Positions 25,164 to 34,361 of a stretch of DNA of 64,000 nt are shown in pieces (the first letter of the stretch is position 1; each line of letters opens with the position of its first letter). The position numbers and the translations under genes were made by a program. The notes beneath the pieces were generated by a model. It worked only from the letters and a program-made list of their open reading frames with translations. It did no database searches and was not told the origin of the DNA. The DNA comes from an uncultured Erythrobacter sp. (lineage in GTDB: Bacteria > Pseudomonadota > Alphaproteobacteria > Sphingomonadales > Sphingomonadaceae): contig CANMZA010000002.1 of the NCBI GenBank assembly GCA_947502305.1, positions 525,041 through 589,040 of the forward strand. The letters are read 5' to 3'.

Positions 25164-25496
25164 TTAATCGCCTTCAGGTTCTGCGGGGATATAGCGCATC
25201 AATTCGCGCATTTCTTCGCGTGTTTCTTCCGCATCGCGGCACGCCCCGCGATCCCCATCTTCGCATTCTTCGACTTGTTTTTCGTAATCGCGTTCCAACC
25301 GGCCAAGCCGTTCTTCGCGCCTGCGAATTTCGCGGCCCCGGTTTTCATCCGATTCCGATTGGCTGGTGGTGGCCAGGTCAACCGCCTTGCTCGCCACGCG
25401 GACGGGTGCCGTCACCACATTGGCAGCGGTGCGGACGAGACAGCCCGAAAGCATGAGCGACATGGCCATCAGGCCCAAAAGTGCAGGAGCGCGCAT
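25164..25496 (-). CDS. Small coiled-coil lipoprotein, function unknown
   Basis: A 110-residue protein with a lipoprotein signal peptide (lipobox LSGC, Cys at residue 19), a short linker, and a charged helix rich in Glu/Arg (REIRRREERLGRLERDYEK) likely to form a coiled coil, with two further cysteines in EECEDGDRGACRD. I do not recognise the family. The ATG lies inside the 3' arm of a perfect 13-base inverted repeat (25486-25516) whose 5' arm begins with GGAG, so translation could be structure-controlled. Confidence 0.72.
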   Translation of the reverse strand: MRAPALLGLMAMSLMLSGCLVRTAANVVTAPVRVASKAVDLATTSQSESDENRGREIRRREERLGRLERDYEKQVEECEDGDRGACRDAEETREEMRELMRYIPAEPEGD

Positions 25497-25516
25497 GACA
25501 GCATCATGCGCGCTCC
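25486..25516 (-). promoter_or_regulatory. Perfect inverted repeat over the lipoprotein start codon
   Basis: GGAGCGCGCATGA and TCATGCGCGCTCC are exact reverse complements, 13 bases each, around a five-base loop. On the minus strand the 3' arm contains the lipoprotein ATG (25496-25494), so folding of the message would hide the start codon. No T-run follows on either strand, so it is unlikely to be a terminator of sua5. Confidence 0.6.
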
Positions 25517-25553
25517 TAGATAGAATGCAAGTCAGGTGTTGAACGGAGGGTGC

Positions 25554-26384
25554 CTATTCCTCTGGCGTTTCTTCTTCCTCGACAACTTCCGTAGCCCCTT
25601 CAGCAGAATCGGCTGCAGTGTCTTCTGCCGCATCCGCTGGTTCTGGCTCACCAGCCGCCGGTCCGCATGTCAGCTTGCCCGAACCAACCGCACTAACGCT
25701 GCATGTCGCAGAGCCATAGACGCGGACATTGCCCGCGCCTGCGATAGAGGCATCAACGTCGCCGTCAGAGGCAAATTCTACGCTGCCTGATCCGCCGATG
25801 GAGATTTCAGCCGCGTCCGCTTTGAGGTCAGGCATGTCTACATCGCCCGATCCGCCAATGCTGATTTCGAGCCTATCTGCCGTGCCCGCCCCTTTGATGG
25901 AGCCAGAGCCTCCAATCGTTACATCCAGCGTCTCTGCTGCGATTTCGGCAACATTGATGGAGCCTGATCCCCCAATCGTCAGATCAGACTGCGTTGCGAC
26001 TTGCGCCGCTTCAACCGACCCCGATCCGGCGATCACGATGCTTTCCGGCGCTGGCATTGTGACGCGTACAACCGCTTTGCCATTGCGAATTCTCAAGTCG
26101 GGATCGACCGATATGCCCAAAGTTTCTGAATCCAATGCAAAGCGCAATGCGCCCTCAGGGTCGTCTTCGACCGAAATGTCCAGCGTATCGCCTGGGGTCA
26201 AAATGACCGTCGCATTGGCGGCCACGACCAGTTCTTTGGGCGAGGCGCCGTCCATATCAAGTTCAGCGAGAGGCACGCCTTCCTCTTCATTAATGGTCAC
26301 GTCGACAAACCCGCAACCACTGAGGCCCGCGCCCATTGCCAGCACCGCAAGAGGTGCAATTTGTTTAATCATGCGCCTGATCAT
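25554..26384 (-). CDS. DUF2807 (head GIN) domain lipoprotein
   Basis: A 276-residue protein with a lipoprotein signal (LSGCG) and a repetitive right-handed beta structure made of turns such as IAGSGSVEA, IGGSGSINV, IGGSGSIKG, IGGSGDVDM and IGGSGSVEF spaced about 18-21 residues, typical of DUF2807 adhesin-like domains. The C-terminus is a Glu/Ala-rich acidic tail. The start at 26384 has GGAG eight bases upstream; in-frame starts further out would cross a terminator. Function of the family is unknown; an envelope or surface location is likely. Confidence 0.8.
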   Translation of the reverse strand: MIRRMIKQIAPLAVLAMGAGLSGCGFVDVTINEEEGVPLAELDMDGASPKELVVAANATVILTPGDTLDISVEDDPEGALRFALDSETLGISVDPDLRIRNGKAVVRVTMPAPESIVIAGSGSVEAAQVATQSDLTIGGSGSINVAEIAAETLDVTIGGSGSIKGAGTADRLEISIGGSGDVDMPDLKADAAEISIGGSGSVEFASDGDVDASIAGAGNVRVYGSATCSVSAVGSGKLTCGPAAGEPEPADAAEDTAADSAEGATEVVEEEETPEE

Positions 26385-26482
26385 CGAATTTTCTCCATCT
26401 GTATCGAACAAATTCAAAAGGTGTATTGCTGACATAATACGCCAAGTGACCCAGTGCAACCCATTCCGTTTCCGCCCAAACG

Positions 26483-26511
26483 AAAAAGGGCCACCCACTG
26501 GGGCGGCCCTT
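26483..26511 (-). terminator. Intrinsic terminator of carD
   Basis: Read on the minus strand, AAGGGCC and GGCCCTT (26486-26492 and 26505-26511) form a stem that ends in a run of five T. It lies 40 bases after the carD stop and separates carD from the DUF2807 gene. Confidence 0.82.
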
Positions 26512-26550
26512 AAACATTTCGAGACGGAGCAGCTTAGCTGTTCCCTAAAC

Positions 26551-27093
26551 TCAATCCTCGTCCGGATTGTCGTAATATTGCGGTGCATGTTCGCGCAAAA
26601 CTTCAAGGATTTTCTCAAGCGCGGTCGCTTCGTCGGTTTCTTCCATCGCGCCCAATTCCCGCGCGAGGCGGCTGGAGGCGGCTTCGAAAATCTGACGCTC
26701 TGAATAGCTTTGCTCAGGCTGATCTTCTGGGCGGAACAGATCGCGGGTCACTTCGGCAATCAAAACGATTTCGCCAGAATTGATCTTTGCTTCATATTCC
26801 TGGGCACGGCGCGACCACATGGTGCGCTTGACCTTGGGCTTACCCTTCAGTGTTTCCATCGCTTCCTTCAGGGTCTTATCCGAAGACAGCTTGCGCATGC
26901 CGATCGATTCAACCTTATTGGTGGGAACGCGCAGGGTCATACGCTCTTTTTCAAAGCGCAAGACATACAGTTCAAGCTGCATTCCGGCGATTTCTTCGTT
27001 TTGCAATTCCATCACCCGGCCAACGCCGTGCTTTGGATAAACAACATAGTCGCCAACGGCGAAGGCGAGCGCAGTGGTTGCATTGGACGCCAT
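26551..27093 (-). CDS. carD: CarD family RNA polymerase-binding regulator
   Basis: Binds the RNA polymerase beta subunit and stabilises open complexes. From ATG 27093 (AAAGGA upstream) the 180-residue product has the N-terminal Tudor-like RNAP-interaction domain (FAVGDYVVYPKHGVGRVMEL, residues 10-29) and a helical C-terminal DNA-binding domain with KPKVKRTMWSRRAQEYEAKI. Its length and motifs are those of CarD/CdnL rather than the TRCF module. It lies downstream of fdxA on the same strand with a 281-base gap that has a possible promoter, and ends at a strong terminator. Confidence 0.94.
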   Translation of the reverse strand: MASNATTALAFAVGDYVVYPKHGVGRVMELQNEEIAGMQLELYVLRFEKERMTLRVPTNKVESIGMRKLSSDKTLKEAMETLKGKPKVKRTMWSRRAQEYEAKINSGEIVLIAEVTRDLFRPEDQPEQSYSERQIFEAASSRLARELGAMEETDEATALEKILEVLREHAPQYYDNPDED

Positions 27094-27374
27094 GCGAAAT
27101 CCTTTCTTGTGGCCGGGCCAGCAGATGGGCGCAAAACAATGTTCGATGCGGTCCGCGTCTCCCACAATTTAAGGAGGCAAGGGCCGAGCGGAAACCGTTT
27201 AGCGTTAGGGTTGCTGGGTGATGGCCTTTCTAATTGTCATCGCCTGCGCAGGAACTGGTCAAAGGACCAGCCAGCGCGGTTGAAACATTATATAGCATAA
27301 GAGAGGCAATATTGCGAGTCGCGGAATGAACCCCGCAATTGCGTGCAACATTCAGGGACCTGCGCGGCCCGCAT
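27094..27374. other. carD upstream region with possible promoter
   Basis: No gene is seen in these 281 bases between fdxA and carD, both on the minus strand. A TATAAT box reads on the minus strand at 27292-27287 without a good -35; it would give a carD leader near 190 bases. A small hairpin (CTGGTC-AAAG-GACCAG, 27255-27270) lies in that leader. No T-run terminator for fdxA was recognised, so read-through is possible. Confidence 0.45.
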
Positions 27375-27713
27375 TTAGTCGCCTTCGCCGGGCTCAGCGC
27401 TGAAATATTTTTCAAACTTGCCCTTTTCGCCTTTATGCTCATCGGCATCGGCGGGTGGGTCTTTTTGGCCGGTAATGTTCGGCCATTCGGCGGAGAATTT
27501 GGTGTTCAACTCCAACCATTTTTCAAGGCCGTCTTCGGTGTCTGGCAAGATCGCCTCGGCTGGGCATTCCGGTTCGCAGACGCCGCAATCGATGCATTCG
27601 CTGGGGTTGATCACCAGCATATTGTCGCCCTCATAAAAACAGTCGACCGGGCACACTTCGACACAGTCGGTGTATTTGCATTTGATGCAGTCATCGGTGA
27701 CGACGTAAGTCAT
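27375..27713 (-). CDS. fdxA: Seven-iron ferredoxin FdxA
   Basis: A 112-residue ferredoxin. Cysteines C9, C17 and C50 fit the 3Fe-4S ligands and C21, C40, C43 and C46 the 4Fe-4S ligands, the spacing known from Azotobacter FdI; C12 and C25 are also conserved. An approximately 50-residue C-terminal extension follows, as in that family. The start [13 protein letters not shown] is the family start. It transfers electrons at low potential; the partner is unknown. It is between the S4 protein gene and carD, all on the minus strand. Confidence 0.95.
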   Translation of the reverse strand: MTYVVTDDCIKCKYTDCVEVCPVDCFYEGDNMLVINPSECIDCGVCEPECPAEAILPDTEDGLEKWLELNTKFSAEWPNITGQKDPPADADEHKGEKGKFEKYFSAEPGEGD

Positions 27714-27802
27714 TGAGCGTCTTTCATCTTGGTAAATCCGGCTGGATGGCCGTAAAATCACAACTACGTTAACATTCAGGGCGCTGCTAAAAGCAATTCC
27801 TA

Positions 27803-28102
27803 TTAGTGGTCAAGCTCCCGATAATGACACTTGGCCTCCGCAGAAGACGCCCGGCGCTCTGGAAGCGACACAAGCTCGACCACATGAACCTCTTTTCCCA
27901 CCATCAGGGTCAGGACATCGCCGATAGCGACATTCTCGCTCACACGCTGCACATGTTTTCTATTCCGGCGCAAAGCGCGCCCCTCAATCATGGCGCGCGC
28001 GGCGGAACGGGTGCGCGCGAAACGCAGATAGACCAGCAAGCGATCGATCCTGAGCGTGTCTTGCTCAGCCTCTTCAATCGGATTGCTGATACTTGCGCTC
28101 AT
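27803..28102 (-). CDS. S4-domain RNA-binding protein (Hsp15-like)
   Basis: A 99-residue protein carrying one S4 domain: [22 protein letters not shown] (residues 18-39) and the following [12 protein letters not shown] and IGDVLTLMV. Hsp15 in E. coli binds stalled 50S subunits carrying peptidyl-tRNA; this protein is shorter and its target is inferred. It overlaps the stop of the SUV3-like helicase gene by four bases, so the two are translationally coupled, suggesting a shared role in RNA handling. Confidence 0.87.
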   Translation of the reverse strand: MSASISNPIEEAEQDTLRIDRLLVYLRFARTRSAARAMIEGRALRRNRKHVQRVSENVAIGDVLTLMVGKEVHVVELVSLPERRASSAEAKCHYRELDH

Positions 28103-30927
28103 CCGCCGAGAAGGTCCGCCAAACTGTCAAAGGCACCGCTGGCGCGGGCAGGGCCGGTATCGGGCTTTTGGGCTGGCTTGTTGGTCGGATTGCCGTGCTT
28201 GCTGTGTTTGCCGCCACCTTTTCCGCCGCCTTTGCGGTTGCTGTTTTGCGGCGCGTTGCCGGAACCTTTCCGCTGGCCCTCTTGCTGCCGGTCCTGCTGA
28301 GGGCCGCGCCGATTGCGCGCTTTGTCGCGACTTCTGTCACGCCCTCTTTCCTTGCCGCTTTCTCCTGCGCGCCGGGGCCGCCATGTCCAACTGTCGGGTG
28401 CGGTGGGGCCGTGCGCTCCCTCTGGCAATGCGCGGGCGTGTTGCACTCGGAAACCAGCGCTGCCCAGCAAGCGCCGCGCATTCTCTTCCTCAAGCCCAAT
28501 CGAAATCGGCAGAGCCAATTCCAACCGGAACCGGGCGTTTCGCTCTTTTGATGTTTTATCGGTGGCTTTTGACCGCGCATCAAAGGCGGCGCGCAAGATT
28601 TTCTCCGCCAGATCCACCCGAATCAGCTGACCCCCGGCGGGCCGGTATCCCGCAGGAACGCCCTTACCCTCCGCCAACACCGGCAGCATCATATCCTGCA
28701 GCGGCCGTTTATCGAGGCCAAGCGCATGCAGCAAACGGCGCGGCGCTGGTTTCAAAAGCGGCCCGGCGTAAATGTCCAGCGCACCAAATGTCACGCCAAG
28801 TTTGCGCAAAAACGGCCGCATTTCTTTGGGCAGATGTTCAAGGCCCGCCCGCTCTCGGCTGACGACGCCGCGCGCGTCGATCAGAGTGATCAACAAAGCC
28901 CGCGCTTGGCTGCCTGCTTCAGGATCGCGCGCGGCTTCTGCGAGTTTGCGCAAAGGGCTCAGCGGCTCAAGCTGCTTGCCGAGCCATGCGATCAAGCCTG
29001 TCTCCAACTTGGCTTTGGCCGCATCGGGCAAAACGCTCAGCTCGCGGGTGAATTCCAGCCGCGCCGTGCCAAAATCTTCTGGCAGGACAATATCGGCGAG
29101 CTTTTGTTTTTGCCAAAACACTGCGCCGCGCTCGATAGCCAATTCTTCGACGCCTTCGGCCAAAAGCCATTCCGCGCGCGCCGCCAAAATACCCGGCAGT
29201 GCCTTTTCCCCTGCCGCAAGCAGCATTTTGCGGTCTTCAAGCGCAGCGTTCGGATCCACAACAAAGCGGAACCCGTCCAGCTTGCCAATGACTTCGCCCT
29301 CAACGCTGAGCGCGCCGGTATCTTCTAATGTTACGGGCAGGGCGGACCCATCTTGCCCCAAAGATTTCATCAAAATTGTCGTCCTCCGGTTGACGAACCG
29401 TTCTGTTAGACGCGCATGCAGCGCATCGGAAAGTTTTGCCTCAACCGCGCATGCCCGCGCCGCCATTTCATCGCGCGCCAGCACCCAATCGGGCCGCTGG
29501 CAGATATAGGCCCAAGATCGGATCGCGGCTATCCGTCCTTGCAATGTGTCAATATCGCCGCGCGTCCGGTCAAGTTCGGCGATCCGCGCCGCAACAAAAT
29601 CGGCGCCGAGATAGCCGCCTTGTAGGTCTTGCCACAAGCGCGCGACGAAACGCGAATGGGGATCAGCGCCGATTTGGCGAAAATCTGGCAGGCAACACGC
29701 TTCCCAAAACCGCCGCACACTGCCCGCGCCGCGAATGTTCTCAGCAAAAGGTTCACTGGCGAGGCGTTTGAGAACGGCAAGGTCAATCGCCTCGGGTGCG
29801 CCGCGCAAAACATCGCTGTGCGGGCGGGATTCCAAGTCTCCGATCAGCACTTTGATCGTGTCAAAGCGCGGCTCTGCCTCGCGCCAGTGCAATTTGGTGA
29901 GCGGTGCGAATTTGTGTTCCTCAATCGCGAACACTTCTTCTTCGCTAAATTCAAGCGGCGCACCAGAGCGGCTGCCTCCGCCGGTCAACGTCCCAAAACT
30001 GCCATCGCGCTGATGCCGCCCGGCGCGCCCAGCGATTTGGGCCATTTCCGCCGGATTCAGCCGCCGTTTGCGCCGGCCATCGAATTTGGACAAAGCGGCA
30101 AAGGCAACGTGATGCAGGTCGAGATTGAGACCCATGCCAATCGCATCGGTGGCGACAATATAATCAACTTCACCGTTTTGGAACAACTCAACCTGTTTAT
30201 TACGCGTTTCTGGTGAAAGCGCTCCCATGACCACCGCGGCCCCACCGCGAAACCGTTTCAGCGCCTCAGCCACCGCGTAAACTTGTTCAACCGAGAAAGC
30301 GACGACGGCGCTGCGCGGCATCAGCCGCGACAATTTCGCGGTGCCCGCATGGGTCAAGGTAGAGAATCGCGGCCGTTCGACCATTTCCGCTTCTGGGATC
30401 AGCTTTCGGACGATCGGCTCCAAAGTCGCCGAACCGAGAATCATCGTCTCCTCCCGCCCACGCGCATTAAGCAGGCGATCGGTGAAAATATGGCCGCGTT
30501 CCGGGTCCGCGCCGATCTGCGCTTCATCAATAGCGACGAAGGCATGGCGTCCATTCTTACCCGAACCGCGCCGATCCATCGCCTCCATCGTGCAGCAGAG
30601 ATAGCGTGCATTGGGCGGCTCGATCCGTTGCTCTCCGGTGATCAGGGCGACCGCATCATCGCCCTTGATCGCGCGGACCCGGTCATAGACCTCGCGCGCC
30701 AGCAATCTCAGCGGAAAACCCATCATGCCAGAAGAATGGGCGCACATCCGCTCAATCGCCAAATGCGTCTTGCCGGTGTTGGTCGGGCCTAGAACCGCCT
30801 TCACCACGCCTTGATCAGAAAATTTCGAGAGGGAATTGAGCGTCACAAGAACCGTTCTGTCAGGCTTAATGCAGCGGGGCAATATAAGCGGGCCAGCTGG
30901 TTTGGGATTACTGATTTTGCGCGCCAT
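28099..30927 (-). CDS. SUV3-like superfamily 2 RNA helicase
   Basis: A 942-residue helicase related to mitochondrial SUV3, which unwinds RNA for degradation. Walker A is GPTNTGKTH (47-55), motif II DEAQ (134-137), then MPRSAVVAFSVEQVYAVAE, AATDAIGMGLNL-type motif V (IVATDAIGMGLNL) and QIAGRAGRHQRDG motif VI, followed by the SUV3 C-terminal domain. The last 130 residues or so are a basic, Gly/Arg/Lys/Gln-rich disordered tail likely to bind RNA. It precedes the S4 protein gene with a four-base overlap and starts divergently from the M23 peptidase gene. Confidence 0.9.
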   Translation of the reverse strand: MARKISNPKPAGPLILPRCIKPDRTVLVTLNSLSKFSDQGVVKAVLGPTNTGKTHLAIERMCAHSSGMMGFPLRLLAREVYDRVRAIKGDDAVALITGEQRIEPPNARYLCCTMEAMDRRGSGKNGRHAFVAIDEAQIGADPERGHIFTDRLLNARGREETMILGSATLEPIVRKLIPEAEMVERPRFSTLTHAGTAKLSRLMPRSAVVAFSVEQVYAVAEALKRFRGGAAVVMGALSPETRNKQVELFQNGEVDYIVATDAIGMGLNLDLHHVAFAALSKFDGRRKRRLNPAEMAQIAGRAGRHQRDGSFGTLTGGGSRSGAPLEFSEEEVFAIEEHKFAPLTKLHWREAEPRFDTIKVLIGDLESRPHSDVLRGAPEAIDLAVLKRLASEPFAENIRGAGSVRRFWEACCLPDFRQIGADPHSRFVARLWQDLQGGYLGADFVAARIAELDRTRGDIDTLQGRIAAIRSWAYICQRPDWVLARDEMAARACAVEAKLSDALHARLTERFVNRRTTILMKSLGQDGSALPVTLEDTGALSVEGEVIGKLDGFRFVVDPNAALEDRKMLLAAGEKALPGILAARAEWLLAEGVEELAIERGAVFWQKQKLADIVLPEDFGTARLEFTRELSVLPDAAKAKLETGLIAWLGKQLEPLSPLRKLAEAARDPEAGSQARALLITLIDARGVVSRERAGLEHLPKEMRPFLRKLGVTFGALDIYAGPLLKPAPRRLLHALGLDKRPLQDMMLPVLAEGKGVPAGYRPAGGQLIRVDLAEKILRAAFDARSKATDKTSKERNARFRLELALPISIGLEEENARRLLGSAGFRVQHARALPEGAHGPTAPDSWTWRPRRAGESGKERGRDRSRDKARNRRGPQQDRQQEGQRKGSGNAPQNSNRKGGGKGGGKHSKHGNPTNKPAQKPDTGPARASGAFDSLADLLGG

Positions 30928-31087
30928 TTCTGTGCGGGCCGTATATGTAAAACACCCTACCGCATGCGAGACTCGTCTGATCGCTGGTTAAGTGCACATT
31001 TACTTTGATTGGCCATGGAAGAAGGGCAGGGCTAAAGAGCGCCCGCGCCCGCAAATTCACCGTTGGAAAGCCCCCTGGATAGCCCCC

Positions 31088-32770
31088 ATGGATAATACGA
31101 GCGACATTCCGGAGAATAACACGCCCGATCCGGGCATGGGCGTCGATGCAGAAACGGCGCGTGAGCTGGCGCCGTATTTCCATAAGAACCGCCAATTGGC
31201 CGTCCCTAGCAAGGGGCAAAAGGTCAAACGCCAAGTCCTCTCCCGCGTCAGCGGCTGGGGCGCGCGCTATGACGAATGGAAATTGAGCGCGGGGGCGTGG
31301 TTTGACGGGCTCGATCTGACGCCAAATCTGGCGGAAAATATCGGCAGCCGCCGGTGGTTTCGTGGGGCCGGAACGATGGTTTTGCTGGGCGCGGTGGCGC
31401 TGGCATTTTGGCCGAATTTTGCACCACTAGAGGCGCGGGCCGCAATGCCCGAAAGCGCCGAAATCCGCGATGAATTCCGCAGCCAGATGATTATGCCGCT
31501 GGCTCTGGGCGCTGATAGTGGGCGGCGCATGGGGCCAACGGCGGATGTTATCCCGCTCGAAAATGCGCCGGAACGCCCGCGCATCGAATTGACCGCGACT
31601 TTGGCGGCGGGTGACAGTTTCGCCAGCATGCTGCGCCGGGCAGGGGTCTCTGCCACCGATATTGGCCGGGTCAGCTCGCTGATTGGGGGCGCGATGCCGC
31701 TGTCTGAGATTGAGCCCGGGACGCAGATTGATATCGTCCTTGGCCGCCGTCCAGAGGCTGGCGCGGCGCGGCCGCTTGATGCGTTGAAATTCCGCGCGCG
31801 GTTCGATCTGGAACTGGAAATTGGCCGCCAAGCTGTACCAACCGAAACCGAAGTCTTGGACAGCGGCGAATTGTCGCTCGCCCGAAACGTCATCCGCGTT
31901 GATGACACGCCGTTGCGCGTCCGGGGGCAAGTCGGTGCCAGCATGTACCGATCCATGCGCGCCGCTGGCGTTCCGGCCAGCGCGGTGCAGGATTATCTTC
32001 GCGCGCTTGATGACAAAATCGATATGGACCGCGAAGTGCGCGCCAGTGATGAATTCGACATTATCATCGCCTATCGCCGCGCCGCGACAGGGGAACGGCA
32101 AGCCGGGCAATTGCTCTATGCCGGGATCGACCGCAGCGGCCAGCCCAAGACGCAATTGATGCGCTGGGGATCAGAGGGGCGCTTCTATGAGGCGTCCGGC
32201 GTGGGTGAACAAAGGCGTGGTCTGGTTGCGCCGGTACCGGGGCCAATTTCATCGCGCTATGGCATGCGGCGGCACCCGATCCTTGGTTATCGCCGGATGC
32301 ATTCGGGTATGGATTTCCGTGCCCGGCACGGCACCCCAATTGTCGCTGTTACCGATGGCCGCGTCCAATCGGCCGGGCGCGCGGGCGGGTGCGGCAATGC
32401 GGTGAAGATTGATCATGGCGGCGGATTGGCCACGCGTTATTGCCATATGAGCCGCATGTCAGTGCGCCGCGGTCAGGATGTTCGGCGCGGTCAAGTCATC
32501 GGTTATGTCGGGTCGACCGGCCTGTCGACAGGGCCGCACCTGCATTACGAAATGTATCGCGGCGGCCGCCACATTAACCCGGCAAGCGTTGATTTTGTCA
32601 CGCGCGCGGTTTTGTCAGGCACTGAGCTCATCGATTTCCGTCGCCGTCTCATTGATCTACGCGATATCGAACCGGGCGCTGCGCTGGCTGATCTCGAACC
32701 GCTCGTCAGCGAGATCGAAGAGCCTCTGCGTGAAATTGAGAAGATCGGGCAAACCCAAGCGCCGGAATGA
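31088..32770 (+). CDS. M23 family peptidoglycan endopeptidase, membrane-anchored
   Basis: From ATG 31088 the 560-residue protein has a cytoplasmic N-terminus, one membrane span around residue 100 (TMVLLGAVALAFWP), an OapA/LysM-like region (AAGDSFASMLRRAGVSATDI), and a C-terminal LytM domain with all zinc and catalytic residues: H405 and D409 in HSGMD, H484 and H486 in PHLHYE. It should cut peptidoglycan cross-links in the periplasm. A GTG at 30992 is also in frame but gives a poor N-terminus. It is divergent from the helicase gene and 45 bases before hemB. Confidence 0.88.
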   Translation: MDNTSDIPENNTPDPGMGVDAETARELAPYFHKNRQLAVPSKGQKVKRQVLSRVSGWGARYDEWKLSAGAWFDGLDLTPNLAENIGSRRWFRGAGTMVLLGAVALAFWPNFAPLEARAAMPESAEIRDEFRSQMIMPLALGADSGRRMGPTADVIPLENAPERPRIELTATLAAGDSFASMLRRAGVSATDIGRVSSLIGGAMPLSEIEPGTQIDIVLGRRPEAGAARPLDALKFRARFDLELEIGRQAVPTETEVLDSGELSLARNVIRVDDTPLRVRGQVGASMYRSMRAAGVPASAVQDYLRALDDKIDMDREVRASDEFDIIIAYRRAATGERQAGQLLYAGIDRSGQPKTQLMRWGSEGRFYEASGVGEQRRGLVAPVPGPISSRYGMRRHPILGYRRMHSGMDFRARHGTPIVAVTDGRVQSAGRAGGCGNAVKIDHGGGLATRYCHMSRMSVRRGQDVRRGQVIGYVGSTGLSTGPHLHYEMYRGGRHINPASVDFVTRAVLSGTELIDFRRRLIDLRDIEPGAALADLEPLVSEIEEPLREIEKIGQTQAPE

Positions 32771-32815
32771 TTTGAGGGTTTGATCGCCGCATGAATTTGC
32801 GGCAAACCTGCTGGC

Positions 32816-33811
32816 ATGACAGCAAACTATCCCGGCACGCGCCTGCGCCGCACCCGCGCCACCGCTTGGAGCCGCTCGCTCCACCGCGAAACTCTTATCA
32901 CACCGGCAGATTTGATCTGGCCGCTCTTTGTGACAGAAGGCAGCGGGGTCGAAGATCCGATTGGCTCGCTTCCCGGTGTCTCCCGTTGGTCAGTCGATGG
33001 CATTGTGGCGCGCGCGAAAGAGGCTGTCGCGCTTGGCATTCCGGTTGTCGCGTTGTTTCCCAATACCCAGCCCGATCGCCGATCCGACGATGGGGCAGAG
33101 GCGCATAATCCAGACAATTTGATGTGCCGCGCCATCCGCGCAATTAAGGATGCGTGCGGCGATGATATTGGCGTGCTGACTGACGTCGCGCTCGACCCTT
33201 ACACCGCTCATGGCCAAGACGGCCTGCTGGATAAGAGCGGTTATGTCACCAATGATGATACGGTCGCCGTGCTGGTGGATCAGGCGATCAATCAAGCCGA
33301 AGCGGGTGCGGATATTATTGCCCCATCCGATATGATGGATGGCCGGGTGCGCGCGATCCGCATGGCGCTCGAAATGGGTGAGCATCACAATGTTCAAATC
33401 ATGAGCTATGCCGCCAAATATGCGAGCGCCTTTTACGGGCCGTTTCGTGATGCGGTCGGGTCCGGCGGCCTGTTGAAGGGTGATAAGAAAAGCTATCAAA
33501 TGGACCCGGCCAACGGCGATGAGGCGCTGCGCGAAGTTGAGTTCGACATTGCGGAGGGGGCAGATAGCGTGATGGTCAAACCCGGCCTTGCTTATCTCGA
33601 TATTGCCCGCCGCGTAAAAGACGCATTTGGCGTGCCGGTCTTCGCGTATCAAGTCAGCGGCGAATATGCGATGATCGAGGCCGCCGCCGCCGCCGGAGCG
33701 GGGGATCGTGACGCTTTGGTTTTGGAAACGCTCCTTGCCTTTAAACGCGCCGGGTGCAGCGGTGTGCTGACCTATCACGCGCCGCATGCTGCGCGGCTGC
33801 TCAATGGCTGA
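32816..33811 (+). CDS. hemB: Delta-aminolevulinic acid dehydratase (porphobilinogen synthase)
   Basis: Condenses two 5-aminolevulinate molecules to porphobilinogen. The 331-residue protein has the family N-terminus RLRRTRATAWSRSLHRET, DVALDPYTAHGQDGLL, the Schiff-base lysine regions MSYAAKYASAFYGPFRDA and VMVKPGLAYLDI, and ends with the usual GVLTYHAP. The metal region has Asp-containing DVALDPYTAHG rather than a Cys triad, which suggests the magnesium-type enzyme common in alphaproteobacteria. It overlaps the next gene by eight bases. Confidence 0.96.
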   Translation: MTANYPGTRLRRTRATAWSRSLHRETLITPADLIWPLFVTEGSGVEDPIGSLPGVSRWSVDGIVARAKEAVALGIPVVALFPNTQPDRRSDDGAEAHNPDNLMCRAIRAIKDACGDDIGVLTDVALDPYTAHGQDGLLDKSGYVTNDDTVAVLVDQAINQAEAGADIIAPSDMMDGRVRAIRMALEMGEHHNVQIMSYAAKYASAFYGPFRDAVGSGGLLKGDKKSYQMDPANGDEALREVEFDIAEGADSVMVKPGLAYLDIARRVKDAFGVPVFAYQVSGEYAMIEAAAAAGAGDRDALVLETLLAFKRAGCSGVLTYHAPHAARLLNG

Positions 33812-34361
33812 ATTCCGGCACGAAACCGAGCGGCTGATCTTGCGTGATTGGCGCGAGGATGACTGGGCGGAGTTTTGGGCGGGCACCAACACGCCTGCTG
33901 TGATGCGCTGGCTGGGCGGGGTTTGCGACGCGGAAAGACAGCGGTTTTACCAAGAGCGTTGGCTGGCCTGCAATGCGGCGCATGGCCACACATTTTGGCC
34001 GGTGGAGCGGAAAAGCGACGGCGCAATTCTGGGTTTTTGCGGGCTAAAACGAAGCAATGAAGAAGGCGGTCCGCAGGGGATGATGGAGGCCGGCTGGCGT
34101 CTGCGCGAGGATGCATGGGGCAAAGGCTATGCGAAGGAAGCCGCCGCCGCCTCGCTTGATATTGCCTTTGACACATTCGGCGCAGAAGAAGTCATCGCTC
34201 TGACGATTGAGCCGAATACCGCAAGCTGGGGAATGATGGTCAGTTTGGGGATGGAACGGCGCGAAGATCTCGACTTTGAAAATGACGCGTTTGATCCCGC
34301 AAACCCGCTGATCATCGCTTATTCAATGTCGCAAAGCGCGTGGATTGATCGGCATGCCTGA
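33804..34361 (+). CDS. GNAT family N-acetyltransferase, RimJ/RimL type (copy 1)
   Basis: A 185-residue acetyltransferase with ETERLILRDWREDDW at the N-terminus and the acetyl-CoA-binding segment WRLREDAWGKGYAKEAAAA, followed by NTASWGMMVSLGMERREDLDF. The RimJ/RimL-like group acetylates protein N-termini or small molecules; the target is unknown. Start ATG 33804 lies inside the hemB 3' end. The neighbour downstream has the same length and shared ending, so the two look like a tandem duplication. Confidence 0.83.
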   Translation: MAEFRHETERLILRDWREDDWAEFWAGTNTPAVMRWLGGVCDAERQRFYQERWLACNAAHGHTFWPVERKSDGAILGFCGLKRSNEEGGPQGMMEAGWRLREDAWGKGYAKEAAAASLDIAFDTFGAEEVIALTIEPNTASWGMMVSLGMERREDLDFENDAFDPANPLIIAYSMSQSAWIDRHA

